Assembly (NCBI GenBank): GCA_041690635.1
Contig: JAWLGZ010000001.1
Coordinates: 62,001-126,000 of the forward strand
Direction: 5' to 3'
Source of the DNA: JAWLGZ01 sp041690635
GTDB lineage: Bacteria > Pseudomonadota > Gammaproteobacteria > Thiohalomonadales > Thiohalomonadaceae
DNA: 64,000 nucleotides
In this document: piece after piece, positions 1 through 8,251 of the stretch
Numbering within the stretch: the stretch's first letter is position 1
Layout of the letters: each line of letters begins with the position of its first letter
Program-made: the position numbers and the translations under genes
The notes under the pieces: model-generated
What the model was told of the DNA's origin: nothing
Databases searched by the model: none
Seen by the model: only the letters and a program-made list of their open reading frames with translations

Positions 1-1345
1 GATCCAGGGCCCAAGTTTGCTGCCAGAGCGGCGGTTCGGGCAAGGGCTCGACGGCGCGCGGCGCGGTGAACGAGGCGTTGATCACGTTGACCGTATCGCC
101 GCGCGCGGCGTCGTAACCGACCGCCTGCCGAACCAGCGCGGTGATCCGCTCCATCTCCTCGGGCGGACGAGCCTGCGGGACCAGCTGCCCCTCTTCGTCC
201 ACCGTCATGCGATCGTCAATCACCACCGCCACCGAGAGCCGCTCCACCTGACCGGTGGCCAGCCGGGTGTGGCTGATGGTGCGATCGAGTTCATAGTTGT
301 TGGTGGAACGGCGCACGGAGCGGCTTGGCGTGGCGCCCTCCTCGCCTTCGCCGTCGGCCTCCTCCGGCGCATTGCCTGCGGCCGGGGGCTGATTGGAGAG
401 GGCGCCGGGCACACCCTCCACACCGCGGTTCCGGTTGGTCTCCTCGAAGATCTGTTCGCTGCGCAGCGCCGGCAGATCCGGATTGTAGGATTCGGAAGTC
501 CGTTCGGTCTGGGTGAAATCCACCTTGGCCGTCACCTGTGCACGCATGCCGTCCATACCGACGAGCGGCGTGAGAATATCCTCGATGCGACGGATATAGG
601 ACTCCTCCAGCTTGCGCGTGAAATCGAAATGCTCGTCACTCGCCGCCACCTCGGAGGGGCGCTCGCGGCTCGAGAGCAGGTTGCCGTTCTGATCCACCAC
701 CGTGACCTCGGCCGGCTCCAGGTCGGGAATACTGGAGGCCACCATGTGGGAGACGGCCGCCACCTGGCCCTTCTCCAGGATGCGGCCGGGATAGAGGTTC
801 ACCAGCACCGAGGCGCTCGCCTTCTGCCGCTTGCGAATGAACGCGGACTGTTTGGGCAGCGCCAGGTGGACGCGGGCGCTCTCCACCGAACTCAGGGTCT
901 GCACGGAACGGGCGAGTTCCACCTCCAGGGCATGCTGGTAGCGTGCGGTCTGGATGAACTGGCTGGTACCGAACTCCTGCTTCTGCTGCAGTACCTCGAT
1001 GCCGGTGGGCGTACCGTTGGGCAGTCCCTGCTGCGCCAGCTGCAGCCGGAGTTCATGGACCTTTGCAGAGGGAACCATGATGGCGCCGGTGGTCTGGTCC
1101 AGCTTGTACTGGACCTTCTGCTGCTGAAGCGCTTCGACCAATTCGGCGGACTCCTTCTGCCCGAGACCGCCGAACAGCACCGAGTAGGTGGGCTCCTGCG
1201 ACCAGAGCACCACCGCAACCCCCAGCGCCACACTGGCGGCGAGGCCGAACATGAGCCCCAACTGCCGTACCACCGGAAGCCGCGCCAGATTTTCAAACTG
1301 GGCGGTGACCCCGTCCGTTCTTGCCAATGCCGTCCCCTCAGCCAT
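1..1345 (-). CDS. fliF: Flagellar MS-ring protein FliF (3' part outside the window)
   Basis: FliF builds the MS ring of the basal body in the inner membrane, houses the export gate and binds FliG. The frame begins MAEGTALARTDG at ATG 1345, preceded by GGAGAT, and stays open to the left edge (448 codons). A membrane span lies at about residues 29-48, followed by the periplasmic ring-building region. The visible end (...PPLWQQTWALD) comes before the second membrane span and FliG-binding tail, so roughly the last 110 residues of a normal protein of about 560 are missing. It follows fliE by 24 bp, as in fliEFGHIJ operons. A long plus-strand open frame over the same DNA is an antisense shadow. Confidence 0.96.
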   Translation of the reverse strand, partial: MAEGTALARTDGVTAQFENLARLPVVRQLGLMFGLAASVALGVAVVLWSQEPTYSVLFGGLGQKESAELVEALQQQKVQYKLDQTTGAIMVPSAKVHELRLQLAQQGLPNGTPTGIEVLQQKQEFGTSQFIQTARYQHALEVELARSVQTLSSVESARVHLALPKQSAFIRKRQKASASVLVNLYPGRILEKGQVAAVSHMVASSIPDLEPAEVTVVDQNGNLLSSRERPSEVAASDEHFDFTRKLEESYIRRIEDILTPLVGMDGMRAQVTAKVDFTQTERTSESYNPDLPALRSEQIFEETNRNRGVEGVPGALSNQPPAAGNAPEEADGEGEEGATPSRSVRRSTNNYELDRTISHTRLATGQVERLSVAVVIDDRMTVDEEGQLVPQARPPEEMERITALVRQAVGYDAARGDTVNVINASFTAPRAVEPLPEPPLWQQTWALD

Positions 1346-1369
1346 TTTTCATTATCTCCGCGAAAAACC

Positions 1370-1690
1370 TCAGACCTGCATCCGCATGATTTCCTGGTAG
1401 GCCTCTACCATCTTGTTGCGCGTATGCACCATCGTCTGGAATGCCAGATTGGCCTTGGCCCCGGCGATCATCACCTGGGGCAGGGTCACATTCGGATCAC
1501 CGAGCTGGAAGGACTCCTTGAGTCCCTGGCTCTCCTGCTGCATCGAGTTGACCTGATTGATGGAGTTAGTCAGCAGCGACGAAAACTTGGCGTCGGCACC
1601 CGCCTCCTGAGCCGGCACCGCCTGGCTCTGGGCCGCGGCAGCCGCGGCACGAAGCTGCGTAAGTAACTGACTTGTATCGATTGTGCTCAT
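1370..1690 (-). CDS. fliE: Flagellar hook-basal body complex protein FliE
   Basis: FliE is the small adaptor joining the MS ring to the proximal rod and is exported early by the flagellar type III apparatus. The 106-residue product has the normal length. It has an Ala/Gln-rich N-terminus and the conserved C-terminal block (LPQVMIAGAKANLAFQTMV, then an EAYQEIMRMQV ending) that resembles rod-protein C-termini. It is the first gene of the visible fliE-fliF operon, and a sigma54-like promoter lies about 50 bp upstream, consistent with class III control by FleR. The 776 bp upstream of it hold no gene, only repeats. Confidence 0.96.
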   Translation of the reverse strand: MSTIDTSQLLTQLRAAAAAAQSQAVPAQEAGADAKFSSLLTNSINQVNSMQQESQGLKESFQLGDPNVTLPQVMIAGAKANLAFQTMVHTRNKMVEAYQEIMRMQV

Positions 1691-1740
1691 CTCAGCCTCC
1701 GTTCACGACACGTCGGTTTCATGTCGCGCAAGAGACCATT

Positions 1741-1756
1741 TGCATAAAGCGCGCCA
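1741..1756 (-). promoter_or_regulatory. Sigma54-type promoter of fliE
   Basis: The minus strand reads TGGCGCGCTTTATGCA, with GG and GC separated by the canonical 10 bp (consensus TGGCACG-N4-TTGC). A transcript would start near 1730, giving a leader of about 40 nt before fliE. In Pseudomonas the fliE operon is sigma54/FleR dependent. Dependence here is inferred. Confidence 0.7.
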
Positions 1757-1771
1757 GTTTTGTTTTGCTGC

Positions 1772-1809
1772 TAGGGGCTGAGGGTCGGGGGTCGGGGGTC
1801 GGGGTCGGG
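1772..1809. repeat. Degenerate heptamer run (GGGGTCG)
   Basis: Three to four copies of GGGGTCG follow a single GGGGCTG-like word. The 7-nt period matches the other heptamer runs of this window. It lies in the gene-free interval 1691-2466, just upstream of the fliE promoter. Confidence 0.7.
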
Positions 1810-1882
1810 AATGACGCGCGGGAAGAACCAATGCCGCCAAAGGCACGACTGCATGGAGGCAGAAGGCAGGGAAGAGTATTTC

Positions 1883-2005
1883 GTAGGATGGGTCGAGCCC
1901 GAAGGGCGATACCCATCGATTACGAAACCGGCCGGACTAACGGGAGCGCGCAGGAAGGAAACAACCGCGCGACCGATGGGTATCGCTCCGCTCAACCCAT
2001 CCTAC
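1883..2005. repeat. REP palindrome pair in inverted orientation
   Basis: A forward copy at 1883-1917 (GTAGGATGGGTCGAGC ... GGGCGATACCCATC) and a reverse copy at 1975-2005 (GATGGGTATCGC ... CTCAACCCATCCTAC) form a BIME-like unit. This is the main repeat family of the window. Confidence 0.9.
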
Positions 2006-2012
2006 AGAGGCA

Positions 2013-2466
2013 TCAAACCGCCATTCCCGCCTCGCGCATGCGGGCGATCTTGTAGCGCAAGGTGCGTTCACTGATACCCAGTACAGGGCGGACGCTCCCC
2101 GATCAACGCCCAACGCCGCCGACGTGACATTTCGTGCCGCTCAACCAATCCAACGTTTTCCGCCGCACCACCATGCCTATGCCAATGTAGGATGGGTTGA
2201 GCGCAGCGATACCCATGCGGTGCAGGCGGCCACGTCTACTCAAACCGCCATGCCCGCCTCGCGCATGCGGGCGATCGTGTAGCGCAAGGTGCGTTCACTG
2301 ATACCCAGTACAGGGCGGACGCTCCCCGGTCACCGCCCAACGCCGCCGACGTGACATATCGTACCGCTCAACCAATCCAACGTTTTCCGCCGCACCAACA
2401 TGCCTATGCCAATGTAGGATGGGTTGAGCGCAGCGATACCCATGCGGTGCAGGCGGCCATGTCTAC
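2013..2466. repeat. Two 227-bp tandem copies carrying the 3' end of fleR plus a REP
   Basis: Units at 2013-2239 and 2240-2466 are nearly identical. Each begins with about 69 bp copied from the last codons of fleR (2467-2535, the Fis-type helix-turn-helix end), then about 130 bp of unique sequence, then one REP (2188-2217 and 2414-2444). No start codon or complete gene is present, so the fleR-derived pieces are decayed 3' fragments. The real fleR stop at 2467 directly adjoins the second unit. Confidence 0.9.
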
Positions 2467-3813
2467 TCAAACCGCCATTCCCGCCTCGCGCATGCGGGCG
2501 ATCTTGTAGCGCAAGGTGCGTTCACTGATACCCAGCCGCTCCGCCGCGGCCTTGCGCGTCCCTTTGCGGAGCGCTTCGGCAAGCATGCGGAACTCCTGCT
2601 GGCGCAACTCGTCACTGAGCCCCTCGCCGGTGGTGACGGCTTGCGATTGCGGGGTGTCCGGCAGGAAAGGTTGCGGGCAGAAAGGCGTAACCCCCGCCTC
2701 GAAGTGCAGATCGTCCGCGCTGATCTCCTCCCCCACCTGAAGGATGAGTGCACGCTGCACCAGGTTGTCCAGCTCGCGTACGTTGCCCGGCCAGTCGTGA
2801 GTAAGCAGGCGGCGGCGGGCCGCCTCCTCCAGCAGAGGTACCGGCCGATGCTGCTCGCGGGCGTGACGCGCCAGCAGCCGCTCGGCAATCGGCACGATGT
2901 CGCCGGGCCGCTCCCGCAGCGGCGGCAGGTTGAGGGGAAAGACGTTGAGGCGGTAATAGAGGTCCTCACGAAAGCGGCCCGCCTCCACCTCGGCGCGCAG
3001 ATTGCGGTTGGAGGTGGCGAGGATACGCACATCGAGGCGAATCAGCTCGCGCCCGCCGATACGCTCCACCTCGCGCTCCTGCAGCACCCGCAGCAGTTTG
3101 GCCTGGAGCGCCAGATCCATCTCCGAAACCTCATCCAGCAGCAGGGTCCCGCCCTGCGCCTGTTCAAACTTGCCGGGCGTGGTCCGGTAGGCGCCGGTGA
3201 ACGCCCCCTTTTCATAACCGAACAGCGTCGCCTCCAGCATATTTTCGGGGATGGCAGCGCAGTTGATGGCCACGAACGGGCGGGCAGCACGACTGGAGTG
3301 GTGATGGATAAAGCGGGCCAACACCTCCTTGCCGGTGCCGCTCTCTCCGGTGATGAAGATGGTGGCGTCGGAACGGGCGACCCGCTCGGCCATGGCGAAG
3401 AGCTGGACGCTCTTCGGGTCGAAGGCGACTTCGTCGCCGGGAGATGCGGCGGGCTGGCCCACATGGCGGGAAACCGTCCGCACCAGTTCGTCGGCCTCGA
3501 ACGGCTTCACCAGGTAATCGGCGGCCCCCTCGCGCATCGCCTCGACCGCCTTCTGGATGGTGCCGTAGGCGGTCATCAGAAGCACCGGCAGGTCGGGCTG
3601 GCGCGACTTCACCGAACGCAGCAGTGCGTGTCCGTCCATGCCGCCCATGTGCACGTCGCTGACCAGCAGGTCGACCGGCTCATCGTTCAGCTGCACCAGC
3701 GCAGCCTCGCCGCTCTCGGTCGCAATCACCCGGTAACCGGCAAGGTCCAGGGTATCGGTGAGCGCCTCCCGCAGGTCGGCGTCATCTTCCACCACGAGGA
3801 TCGTCTGACTCAT
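2467..3813 (-). CDS. fleR: Sigma54-dependent flagellar response regulator FleR
   Basis: FleR is the NtrC-type activator that, phosphorylated by FleS, switches on sigma54 promoters of middle flagellar operons. The 448-residue protein has a receiver domain with phosphoacceptor D53 in LLVSDVHM, an AAA+ domain with Walker A GESGTGKE (about 156-163) and the sigma54-contact motif GAFTGA (203-208), and a C-terminal Fis-type helix-turn-helix ending SERTLRYKIARMREAGMAV. The start MSQTILVVEDD is chosen because it overlaps the fleS stop by 4 bp (ATGA) behind a GGAAGG ribosome site; a longer in-frame extension has no receiver-like sequence. The last 69 bp recur twice downstream. Confidence 0.95.
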   Translation of the reverse strand: MSQTILVVEDDADLREALTDTLDLAGYRVIATESGEAALVQLNDEPVDLLVSDVHMGGMDGHALLRSVKSRQPDLPVLLMTAYGTIQKAVEAMREGAADYLVKPFEADELVRTVSRHVGQPAASPGDEVAFDPKSVQLFAMAERVARSDATIFITGESGTGKEVLARFIHHHSSRAARPFVAINCAAIPENMLEATLFGYEKGAFTGAYRTTPGKFEQAQGGTLLLDEVSEMDLALQAKLLRVLQEREVERIGGRELIRLDVRILATSNRNLRAEVEAGRFREDLYYRLNVFPLNLPPLRERPGDIVPIAERLLARHAREQHRPVPLLEEAARRRLLTHDWPGNVRELDNLVQRALILQVGEEISADDLHFEAGVTPFCPQPFLPDTPQSQAVTTGEGLSDELRQQEFRMLAEALRKGTRKAAAERLGISERTLRYKIARMREAGMAV

Positions 3814-4964
3814 ACCACCTTCCCCCATTCCATCGCCTCTTGAGGAACTTGCGCGGGAGCGCCCTCCCCGGCGCCTCCCGCCGGCAAGCGCAGGGCAAAC
3901 GTGCTGCCCTGCCCCGGTTCCGATTCCACCCACACTTCACCCCGATGGGCGCGGGCCACCGCACTCACCACCGCCAGCCCGAGTCCGGTACCGCCTGAGC
4001 GGGTGGTCCGGAACGGCTCAAACAGATGCGGACGGATTTCGGGCGGAATCCCCGGCCCGTTGTCGCGCACCAGGAAATCGATCCCGTCGGGACGCGCCGG
4101 ACGGGCGGTCAGTTCGATACGGGCACCGGGGCCGGACGCCTCCAGTGCATTGCTGATCAGGTTGCCGATGGCACTCACCAGCAGCGCGCGATTTCCGCGC
4201 AACCCAAGGCCGGGCGCCCGGTTCTCCACCCGCAGCGTCGCACCCATCTCGCTGATTTGGGTCACCGATGCGAATTCGGCCTCGCTGAGAATCGCCTCAG
4301 TGGTGAGCGCTTCCTCACCGGCTACGCCGCCACGGGCGAACAGCAGCATGTTCTTGATAAGCCCCTCCAGGTGGCGGAGGCTGCCCACCACCCTGGAAGA
4401 GAAACGGGCCCGCTTCTCCTCCGGCAGGTCGCCACGCTCCAGTTGGGAGGCGTAGAGCAGGGCCGAGGCGAGCGGTGTGCGGATCTGATGGGCGAGGCTC
4501 GCGGCCATACGCCCCATCTCGGCGAGCCGGCGCTGATGGGCCATCCCCTCCTGGAGCCGCCGGGTCTCGGTGATGTCCTGGAACAGCAGGATCTGGCCCG
4601 GTTCGGTGGCCAACGGGCAGGTGGCCAGCGACACGATGCGCCCGTCGCGGAGTACCAGGTCCTGGCCGGAGGCCGCATCCGGATTGAAGGCGCGCGTGAT
4701 GATATCCCGCCACAACTCACCGGCGAGCGGCTCCCCAAAAAGACCAGAGGCCGCCGGGTTGCAGTCCTGAATCCGGCCGTCGCCGTCCAGCGTCAGCACC
4801 GCCGCGGGCAGGGTGTTGTAGAGGCTGCTCAACCGGTCGGCCAGCCGATCCCGTTCGTCGACATGCCGACGCTCCTCACGCTCCAGCCGCGCCACCTCGT
4901 CTTCGAGGCGGTGAAGGCGACCGCGCGGGGTCAAAGGCTCTGCGCTCGAGTGTTGAATCTGCAT
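3810..4964 (-). CDS. fleS: Flagellar sensor histidine kinase FleS
   Basis: FleS is the soluble kinase partner of FleR. The 384 residues contain an N-terminal coiled coil (about 15-45), a PAS domain (about 48-130), an H-box (SLAHQIRTPLASALLYASQL), N-box NLISNALEAS, G1 DNGPGIP and G2 GTGLGLAVV. No membrane span is visible, as in Pseudomonas FleS, so the signal is presumably internal (assembly state). It is translationally coupled to fleR through an ATGA overlap. A near-perfect sigma54 promoter lies 38 bp upstream of the start, consistent with activation by FleQ. Confidence 0.95.
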   Translation of the reverse strand: MQIQHSSAEPLTPRGRLHRLEDEVARLEREERRHVDERDRLADRLSSLYNTLPAAVLTLDGDGRIQDCNPAASGLFGEPLAGELWRDIITRAFNPDAASGQDLVLRDGRIVSLATCPLATEPGQILLFQDITETRRLQEGMAHQRRLAEMGRMAASLAHQIRTPLASALLYASQLERGDLPEEKRARFSSRVVGSLRHLEGLIKNMLLFARGGVAGEEALTTEAILSEAEFASVTQISEMGATLRVENRAPGLGLRGNRALLVSAIGNLISNALEASGPGARIELTARPARPDGIDFLVRDNGPGIPPEIRPHLFEPFRTTRSGGTGLGLAVVSAVARAHRGEVWVESEPGQGSTFALRLPAGGAGEGAPAQVPQEAMEWGKVV

Positions 4965-5001
4965 GGGTTTCTGCCCGTCTACACCTGTGCACAGACAGCC
5001 A

Positions 5002-5016
5002 GCAAAAACCGTGCCT
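5002..5016 (-). promoter_or_regulatory. Sigma54 promoter of fleSR
   Basis: The minus strand reads AGGCACGGTTTTTGC. GGCACG and TTGC are exact and spaced by 10 bp between GG and GC. The start site would fall near 4990, 26 bp before fleS. This is the expected class II promoter driven by FleQ. Confidence 0.8.
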
Positions 5017-5096
5017 TAGCCGAACTGCTTTTATTTTCCGTGGGTTACAAACACAAATCAAAAGGGAGTCAATTTAGTGACGGCTCACTGGGGGTT

Positions 5097-5116
5097 GCAA
5101 GTAGCAAGTAGCAAGA
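5097..5116. repeat. Heptamer run GCAAGTA (about 3 copies)
   Basis: Two full GCAAGTA words and a partial third lie between fleS and vapB. A similar 'CGCAAGAGATTT' string with 'CACGCTTCACGC' downstream recurs near 51918-51946. Confidence 0.6.
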
Positions 5117-5173
5117 GATTTTCTCGCGCTTCACGCCTCCACCGATCGATGCTATGTTCGTTTAACAGTACCT

Positions 5174-5183
5174 CTATCGATAG
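5174..5183. promoter_or_regulatory. Perfect palindrome before vapB, possible autoregulatory operator
   Basis: CTATCGATAG is a perfect 10-bp palindrome ending 9 bp before the vapB ATG. Many vapBC operons are repressed by VapB-VapC binding to an inverted repeat at this position. The role is inferred. Confidence 0.35.
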
Positions 5184-5192
5184 GCCAAGCAG

Positions 5193-5399
5193 ATGTCGGC
5201 ACTGAAACTCTCTCCGAAATACCAAGTGGTCATTCCGCGGGAAATTCGCGAAGCCCTCCACCTGACGCCGGGCCAGAAGGTCCAGGTCATCGCCTACGAG
5301 GACCGGATAGAACTGATCCCGGAAAAACCCATCCGCAGCATGAAGGGCTTCCTCAAGGGGATCGACACGGATGTTCCAAGGGAAGGAGACCGGGTTTGA
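5193..5399 (+). CDS. AbrB/SpoVT-fold antitoxin (VapB type)
   Basis: The 68-residue protein carries a swapped-hairpin AbrB-type DNA-binding domain (LSPKYQVVIPREIREALHLTPGQKVQVI). Such antitoxins neutralise a cognate PIN-domain RNase and repress their own operon. Its stop overlaps the start of the downstream PIN-domain gene, so the pair is translationally coupled. It is one of three small accessory modules inserted in the flagellar cluster and is transcribed against its neighbours. Confidence 0.88.
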   Translation: MSALKLSPKYQVVIPREIREALHLTPGQKVQVIAYEDRIELIPEKPIRSMKGFLKGIDTDVPREGDRV

Positions 5400-5770
5400 A
5401 TGTGGTGGACTCCTGCGGCTGGCTCGAGTACTTCGCCGACGGTCCCAACGCCGAATTTTTCGCAGCGCCCATCGAAGCTGTCGAGGAGCTTCTGGTCCCG
5501 ACCCTGAGCCTGTACGAAGTGTTCAAGCGGGTGATGCAACAACGGGGCGAAGGACCGGCGCTGCAGGCAATCGCACTGATGCGGCAAGGGACGCTCGTCG
5601 AGCTCTCACCGGCGATCGCGCTAAGCGCGGCACGCCGCAGCCTTGAGCACCGCCTCCCGATGGCCGACAGCATCATGTTGGCCACCGCGGAGTCCCGTGA
5701 TGCCCTGCTCTGGACCCAGGATGCCGATTTTGAATCGGTGCCGGGGGTTCGGTTCAGGCGGAAGGGGTGA
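5396..5770 (+). CDS. PIN-domain ribonuclease toxin (VapC type)
   Basis: The protein has 124 residues, and the best start is TTG 5396 within TTGA of the antitoxin stop; GTG 5402 is an alternative. PIN-domain acidic residues are visible: the N-terminal Asp in NVVDSCGWLEYF, a Glu in LYEVFKR, Asp in MADSIMLATA and a C-terminal WTQDADF. VapC toxins cleave tRNA or rRNA when free of VapB. A long GGTCGGT heptamer array begins 5 bp after the stop. Confidence 0.88.
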   Translation: MNVVDSCGWLEYFADGPNAEFFAAPIEAVEELLVPTLSLYEVFKRVMQQRGEGPALQAIALMRQGTLVELSPAIALSAARRSLEHRLPMADSIMLATAESRDALLWTQDADFESVPGVRFRRKG

Positions 5771-5774
5771 TCGT

Positions 5775-5874
5775 GGTCGGTGGTCGGTGGTCGGTGGTCG
5801 GTGGTCGGTGGTCGGTGGTCGGTGGTCGGTGGTCGGTGGTCGGTGGTCGGTGGTCGGTGGTCGGTGGTCGGTGG
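5775..5874. repeat. Perfect heptamer tandem array (GGTCGGT) x about 14
   Basis: About 100 bp of essentially perfect 7-bp repeats. Because 7 is not a multiple of 3, several frames stay open and give spurious VVGGRWS or TDHRPPT repeat peptides. It is the longest heptamer array of the window and a likely copy-number-variable locus. Confidence 0.95.
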
Positions 5875-5920
5875 GGATTGTCACCGTTTTGCGTCCGCAA
5901 GTCGCAAGCCGCGTAGCCGC

Positions 5921-5955
5921 GTAGGATGGGTTGAGCCCGAAGGGCGATACCCATC
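5921..5955 (+). repeat. Single REP palindrome
   Basis: GTAGGATGGGTTGAGC ... GGGCGATACCCATC, 14 bp beyond the fleQ stop. Folded in RNA it could act as a 3' hairpin for the fleQ message (inference). Confidence 0.85.
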
Positions 5956-5969
5956 GATCGAGTCGCCCC

Positions 5970-7373
5970 TCAGTCCCGCTGGAGGCCGTACTTGCGCATC
6001 TTCTCCACGAGGGTGGTGCGCCGCATGCCGAGCAGCTTGGCGGCGTGGGCCACCACGCCGTCGGCCCGGTCCAGGGCCTGGCGAATGAAGGAGAGCTCCA
6101 CCTCGGCGACATGCTCCTTCAGGTCGAGTCCATCGGGGGGCAGGAAGTTTCCGGCAACGGATTCCGGCACGGGCGCGGCCTCCGGCTCCTCCGGAAGGTC
6201 CGGCAGATCGACACCGGCGACCGGCTCGATGTCATCGGCCTGGAACTTTGCCGGCAGTTCCTTGATGTCCACCACCCCCTGCGGATACATGATCACCAGC
6301 CGCTCGACCAGGTTGGCCAGTTCACGCACATTCCCGGGCCACGGATAGCGGGCTAGCGAGGCGAGCGCCCCCGGGGTCAGTCGCACCGAACCGCGCCCCT
6401 CCCGCTCCATCCGGCGTATGAACTCATTCACCAGCAGCGGGATATCCTCCTGCCGCTCGCGCAGGGCGGGCAATTCGATGGGGAACACGTTGAGCCGGTA
6501 ATAGAGGTCTTCGCGGAAGGAGCCGTCCTTGATGTTCTCCTCCAGATTTCGGTGGGTCGCGGCGACGATGCGTACGTTTGCTGGAATGCTGCGGTTACTC
6601 CCCACTCGCTCGAACGTGCGCTCCTGGAGGACACGCAGCAGCTTCACCTGCATCGGCAGCGGCATGTCGCCGATTTCGTCGAGAAACAGCGTGCCGCCTT
6701 CGGCCAGCTCGAAACGGCCCTGTCGTGCGGAGATGGCACCCGTGAAGGCCCCCTTTTCATGGCCAAACAGTTCGCTCTCCAGGAGGTCGCCGGGTATGGC
6801 GCCGCAGTTCACGGGGACGAAAGGGCGCTCACGGCGGTCGGAGAGATAATGCAGCCCCTGGGCCACCACCTCCTTACCGGTGCCCGACTCCCCGAGGATG
6901 AGCACATTGGCTTCGGAACCGGCCACCTGCTCGATGAGCCGGCGCACCTCGCGAATCTCGCTGGAATTGCCGACGAAGGCGCGGGTCAGTTCATCGACAC
7001 CCTTGGAGCGTCCACCCAGTGCATGGCGGTAGACGTCGGCCCGGTAGAGTTCGGTGACGAGGTGGCTGTAGGTGGTGGGAAAATCGAACAGGCCGAGGAC
7101 CCCTTCCGGGGGCTCTACCGGCCCGCTGCCGTTGGCCAGCGCGAATACCGGTACCCGGGGCGCCCACTGTCGGAAGGACTCCAGTTCCGACTCCAGGGCC
7201 TCTCCGGGGCCAAAGAACGCGGTCTTCAATTCATCCGCCGACTCGAGTCCGTCGCGCCACTGACCAAACCCGGCGTCAAGAACCCGACCATAATCCAGAA
7301 ACTCGAGAAGCAGTCTCAGTTGACCACGCCGCTCGGGATCGGAGTCGACCACGAGCACCTTGTCTGCGGACAT
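5970..7373 (-). CDS. fleQ: Master flagellar regulator FleQ
   Basis: FleQ is the sigma54-dependent activator at the top of the polar flagellar hierarchy and in Pseudomonas also a c-di-GMP receptor. The 467-residue product has a degenerate receiver-like FleQ domain (1-115), an AAA+ domain with Walker A GESGTGKE (161-168), GAFTGA (208-213) and DEIGDMP, and a C-terminal Fis helix-turn-helix. The segment LTRAFVG aligns with the Pseudomonas c-di-GMP motif LFRSLVG and keeps the arginine, so c-di-GMP control is plausible but not shown. ATG 7373 follows AAGGA; an upstream in-frame ATG is less likely. Order fliS-fliT-fleQ-fleS-fleR-fliE matches Pseudomonas. Confidence 0.95.
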   Translation of the reverse strand: MSADKVLVVDSDPERRGQLRLLLEFLDYGRVLDAGFGQWRDGLESADELKTAFFGPGEALESELESFRQWAPRVPVFALANGSGPVEPPEGVLGLFDFPTTYSHLVTELYRADVYRHALGGRSKGVDELTRAFVGNSSEIREVRRLIEQVAGSEANVLILGESGTGKEVVAQGLHYLSDRRERPFVPVNCGAIPGDLLESELFGHEKGAFTGAISARQGRFELAEGGTLFLDEIGDMPLPMQVKLLRVLQERTFERVGSNRSIPANVRIVAATHRNLEENIKDGSFREDLYYRLNVFPIELPALRERQEDIPLLVNEFIRRMEREGRGSVRLTPGALASLARYPWPGNVRELANLVERLVIMYPQGVVDIKELPAKFQADDIEPVAGVDLPDLPEEPEAAPVPESVAGNFLPPDGLDLKEHVAEVELSFIRQALDRADGVVAHAAKLLGMRRTTLVEKMRKYGLQRD

Positions 7374-7466
7374 TGTGCGTCCTTGTTTTTTCAGCTCACC
7401 CCGCACGCAGATTACCCATGCCGGTTCGGCATGTCAAAATTTTGTCAGGCTAAAAAGGAACCTCTA

Positions 7467-7482
7467 GACAAACTTTTTGCCA
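7467..7482 (-). promoter_or_regulatory. Weak sigma54-like site upstream of fleQ
   Basis: The minus strand reads TGGCAAAAAGTTTGTC. The -24 half is good but the -12 half is TTTGT, not TTGC. Known fleQ genes use sigma70, so this may be fortuitous. Confidence 0.25.
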
Positions 7483-7610
7483 TGGGGTGATTTTCGAACG
7501 CGAACGGTCGCCTCGGCAGCTGCTTGAAGACCGAATCAAGGGGCCGCTAGGACGGGTAGGATGCGGTGACGGAGGAACCGCATCGGTCGCGGGCTCCCTC
7601 TCCACCAAAC

Positions 7611-7891
7611 GTAGGATGGGTTGAGCGGGAGCGATACCCATCAGTCGCGCCCTCCGCATGGGTATCGCTGCGCTCAACCCATCCTACACGGCACTGGCAG
7701 ACCGCGAAAAACGTAGGATGGGTTGAGCGGGAGCGATACCCATCTGTCGCGCCTTCCGCATGGGTATCGCTGCGCTCAACCCATCCTACACGGCACTGGC
7801 AGACCGCGGAAAACGTAGGATGGGTTGAGCGGGAGCGATACCCATCTGTCGCGCCCTCCGCATGGGTATCGCTGCGCTCAACCCAGCCTAC
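7611..7891. repeat. Three tandem copies of a 102-bp inverted REP pair
   Basis: Units start at 7611, 7713 and 7815. Each is a forward REP, a short GC-rich spacer and a reverse REP, separated by 'acggcactggcagaccgcg'-type sequence. Together with the fleQ leader this fills the 527-bp gene-free interval 7374-7900. Confidence 0.93.
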
Positions 7892-7900
7892 ATGCTGCCG

Positions 7901-8251
7901 CTAGTTGGCCTGGGAGGCTTTCATCAAAACGCGCTTATGGGCGGCGAGTTCATCTCTGGCCCGGTCCGCCAGTTCGATCAACTCCGCGTTGATGCCGGCC
8001 AGAACTTCGAGAAGCAGGCGCAGCGGTTCGGACTGTTCCGAGTAGAGTTCATCCGGGATGGCGGTTTCGAGCAGCCGGTTGCGGCGCTCATTGATCAACT
8101 CAACGGTTTCCCAGTCGTCGCGGCGGGCCGAGGCAACCATCTCAAGGCTCAGCCTCCTGACGGTGTCCAGTTCGGAGAGATCGAGAGGGGTATTACCGGG
8201 GGACGCGCATCGAGCGTCTTGGGGCGGCCTGTCGGGACTGGAATCACTCAC
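7901..8251 (-). CDS. FliT-like flagellar export chaperone, copy 2
   Basis: A 116-residue, helix-rich acidic protein with no signal peptide or membrane span. Its start is GTG 8251 in a GTGA overlap with the upstream FliT-like gene, showing translational coupling. The region LETVRRLSLEMVASARRDDWETVELINERRNRLLE-like resembles the second gene's LLELTGNML...GEWAAITELDCQRRSLLE, so the two look like tandem paralogues. FliT family members chaperone FliD and modulate flagellar regulators. The name rests on context (fliD-fliS-fliT-fleQ order) plus weak sequence resemblance. Confidence 0.6.
   Translation of the reverse strand: MSDSSPDRPPQDARCASPGNTPLDLSELDTVRRLSLEMVASARRDDWETVELINERRNRLLETAIPDELYSEQSEPLRLLLEVLAGINAELIELADRARDELAAHKRVLMKASQAN

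Noticed and set aside
17..1666. 549-codon plus-strand ORF
   Set aside because: It is antisense to fliF and fliE, whose minus-strand translations match their families; the plus frame has no recognisable domain.
1741..1809. Phase-variable invertible promoter near fliE
   Set aside because: No inverted repeats bracket the promoter and no invertase gene is present.
5754..6112. ORFs encoding TDHRPPT or VVGGRWS repeat peptides
   Set aside because: They are translations of the GGTCGGT heptamer array in open frames, with no start-site support.
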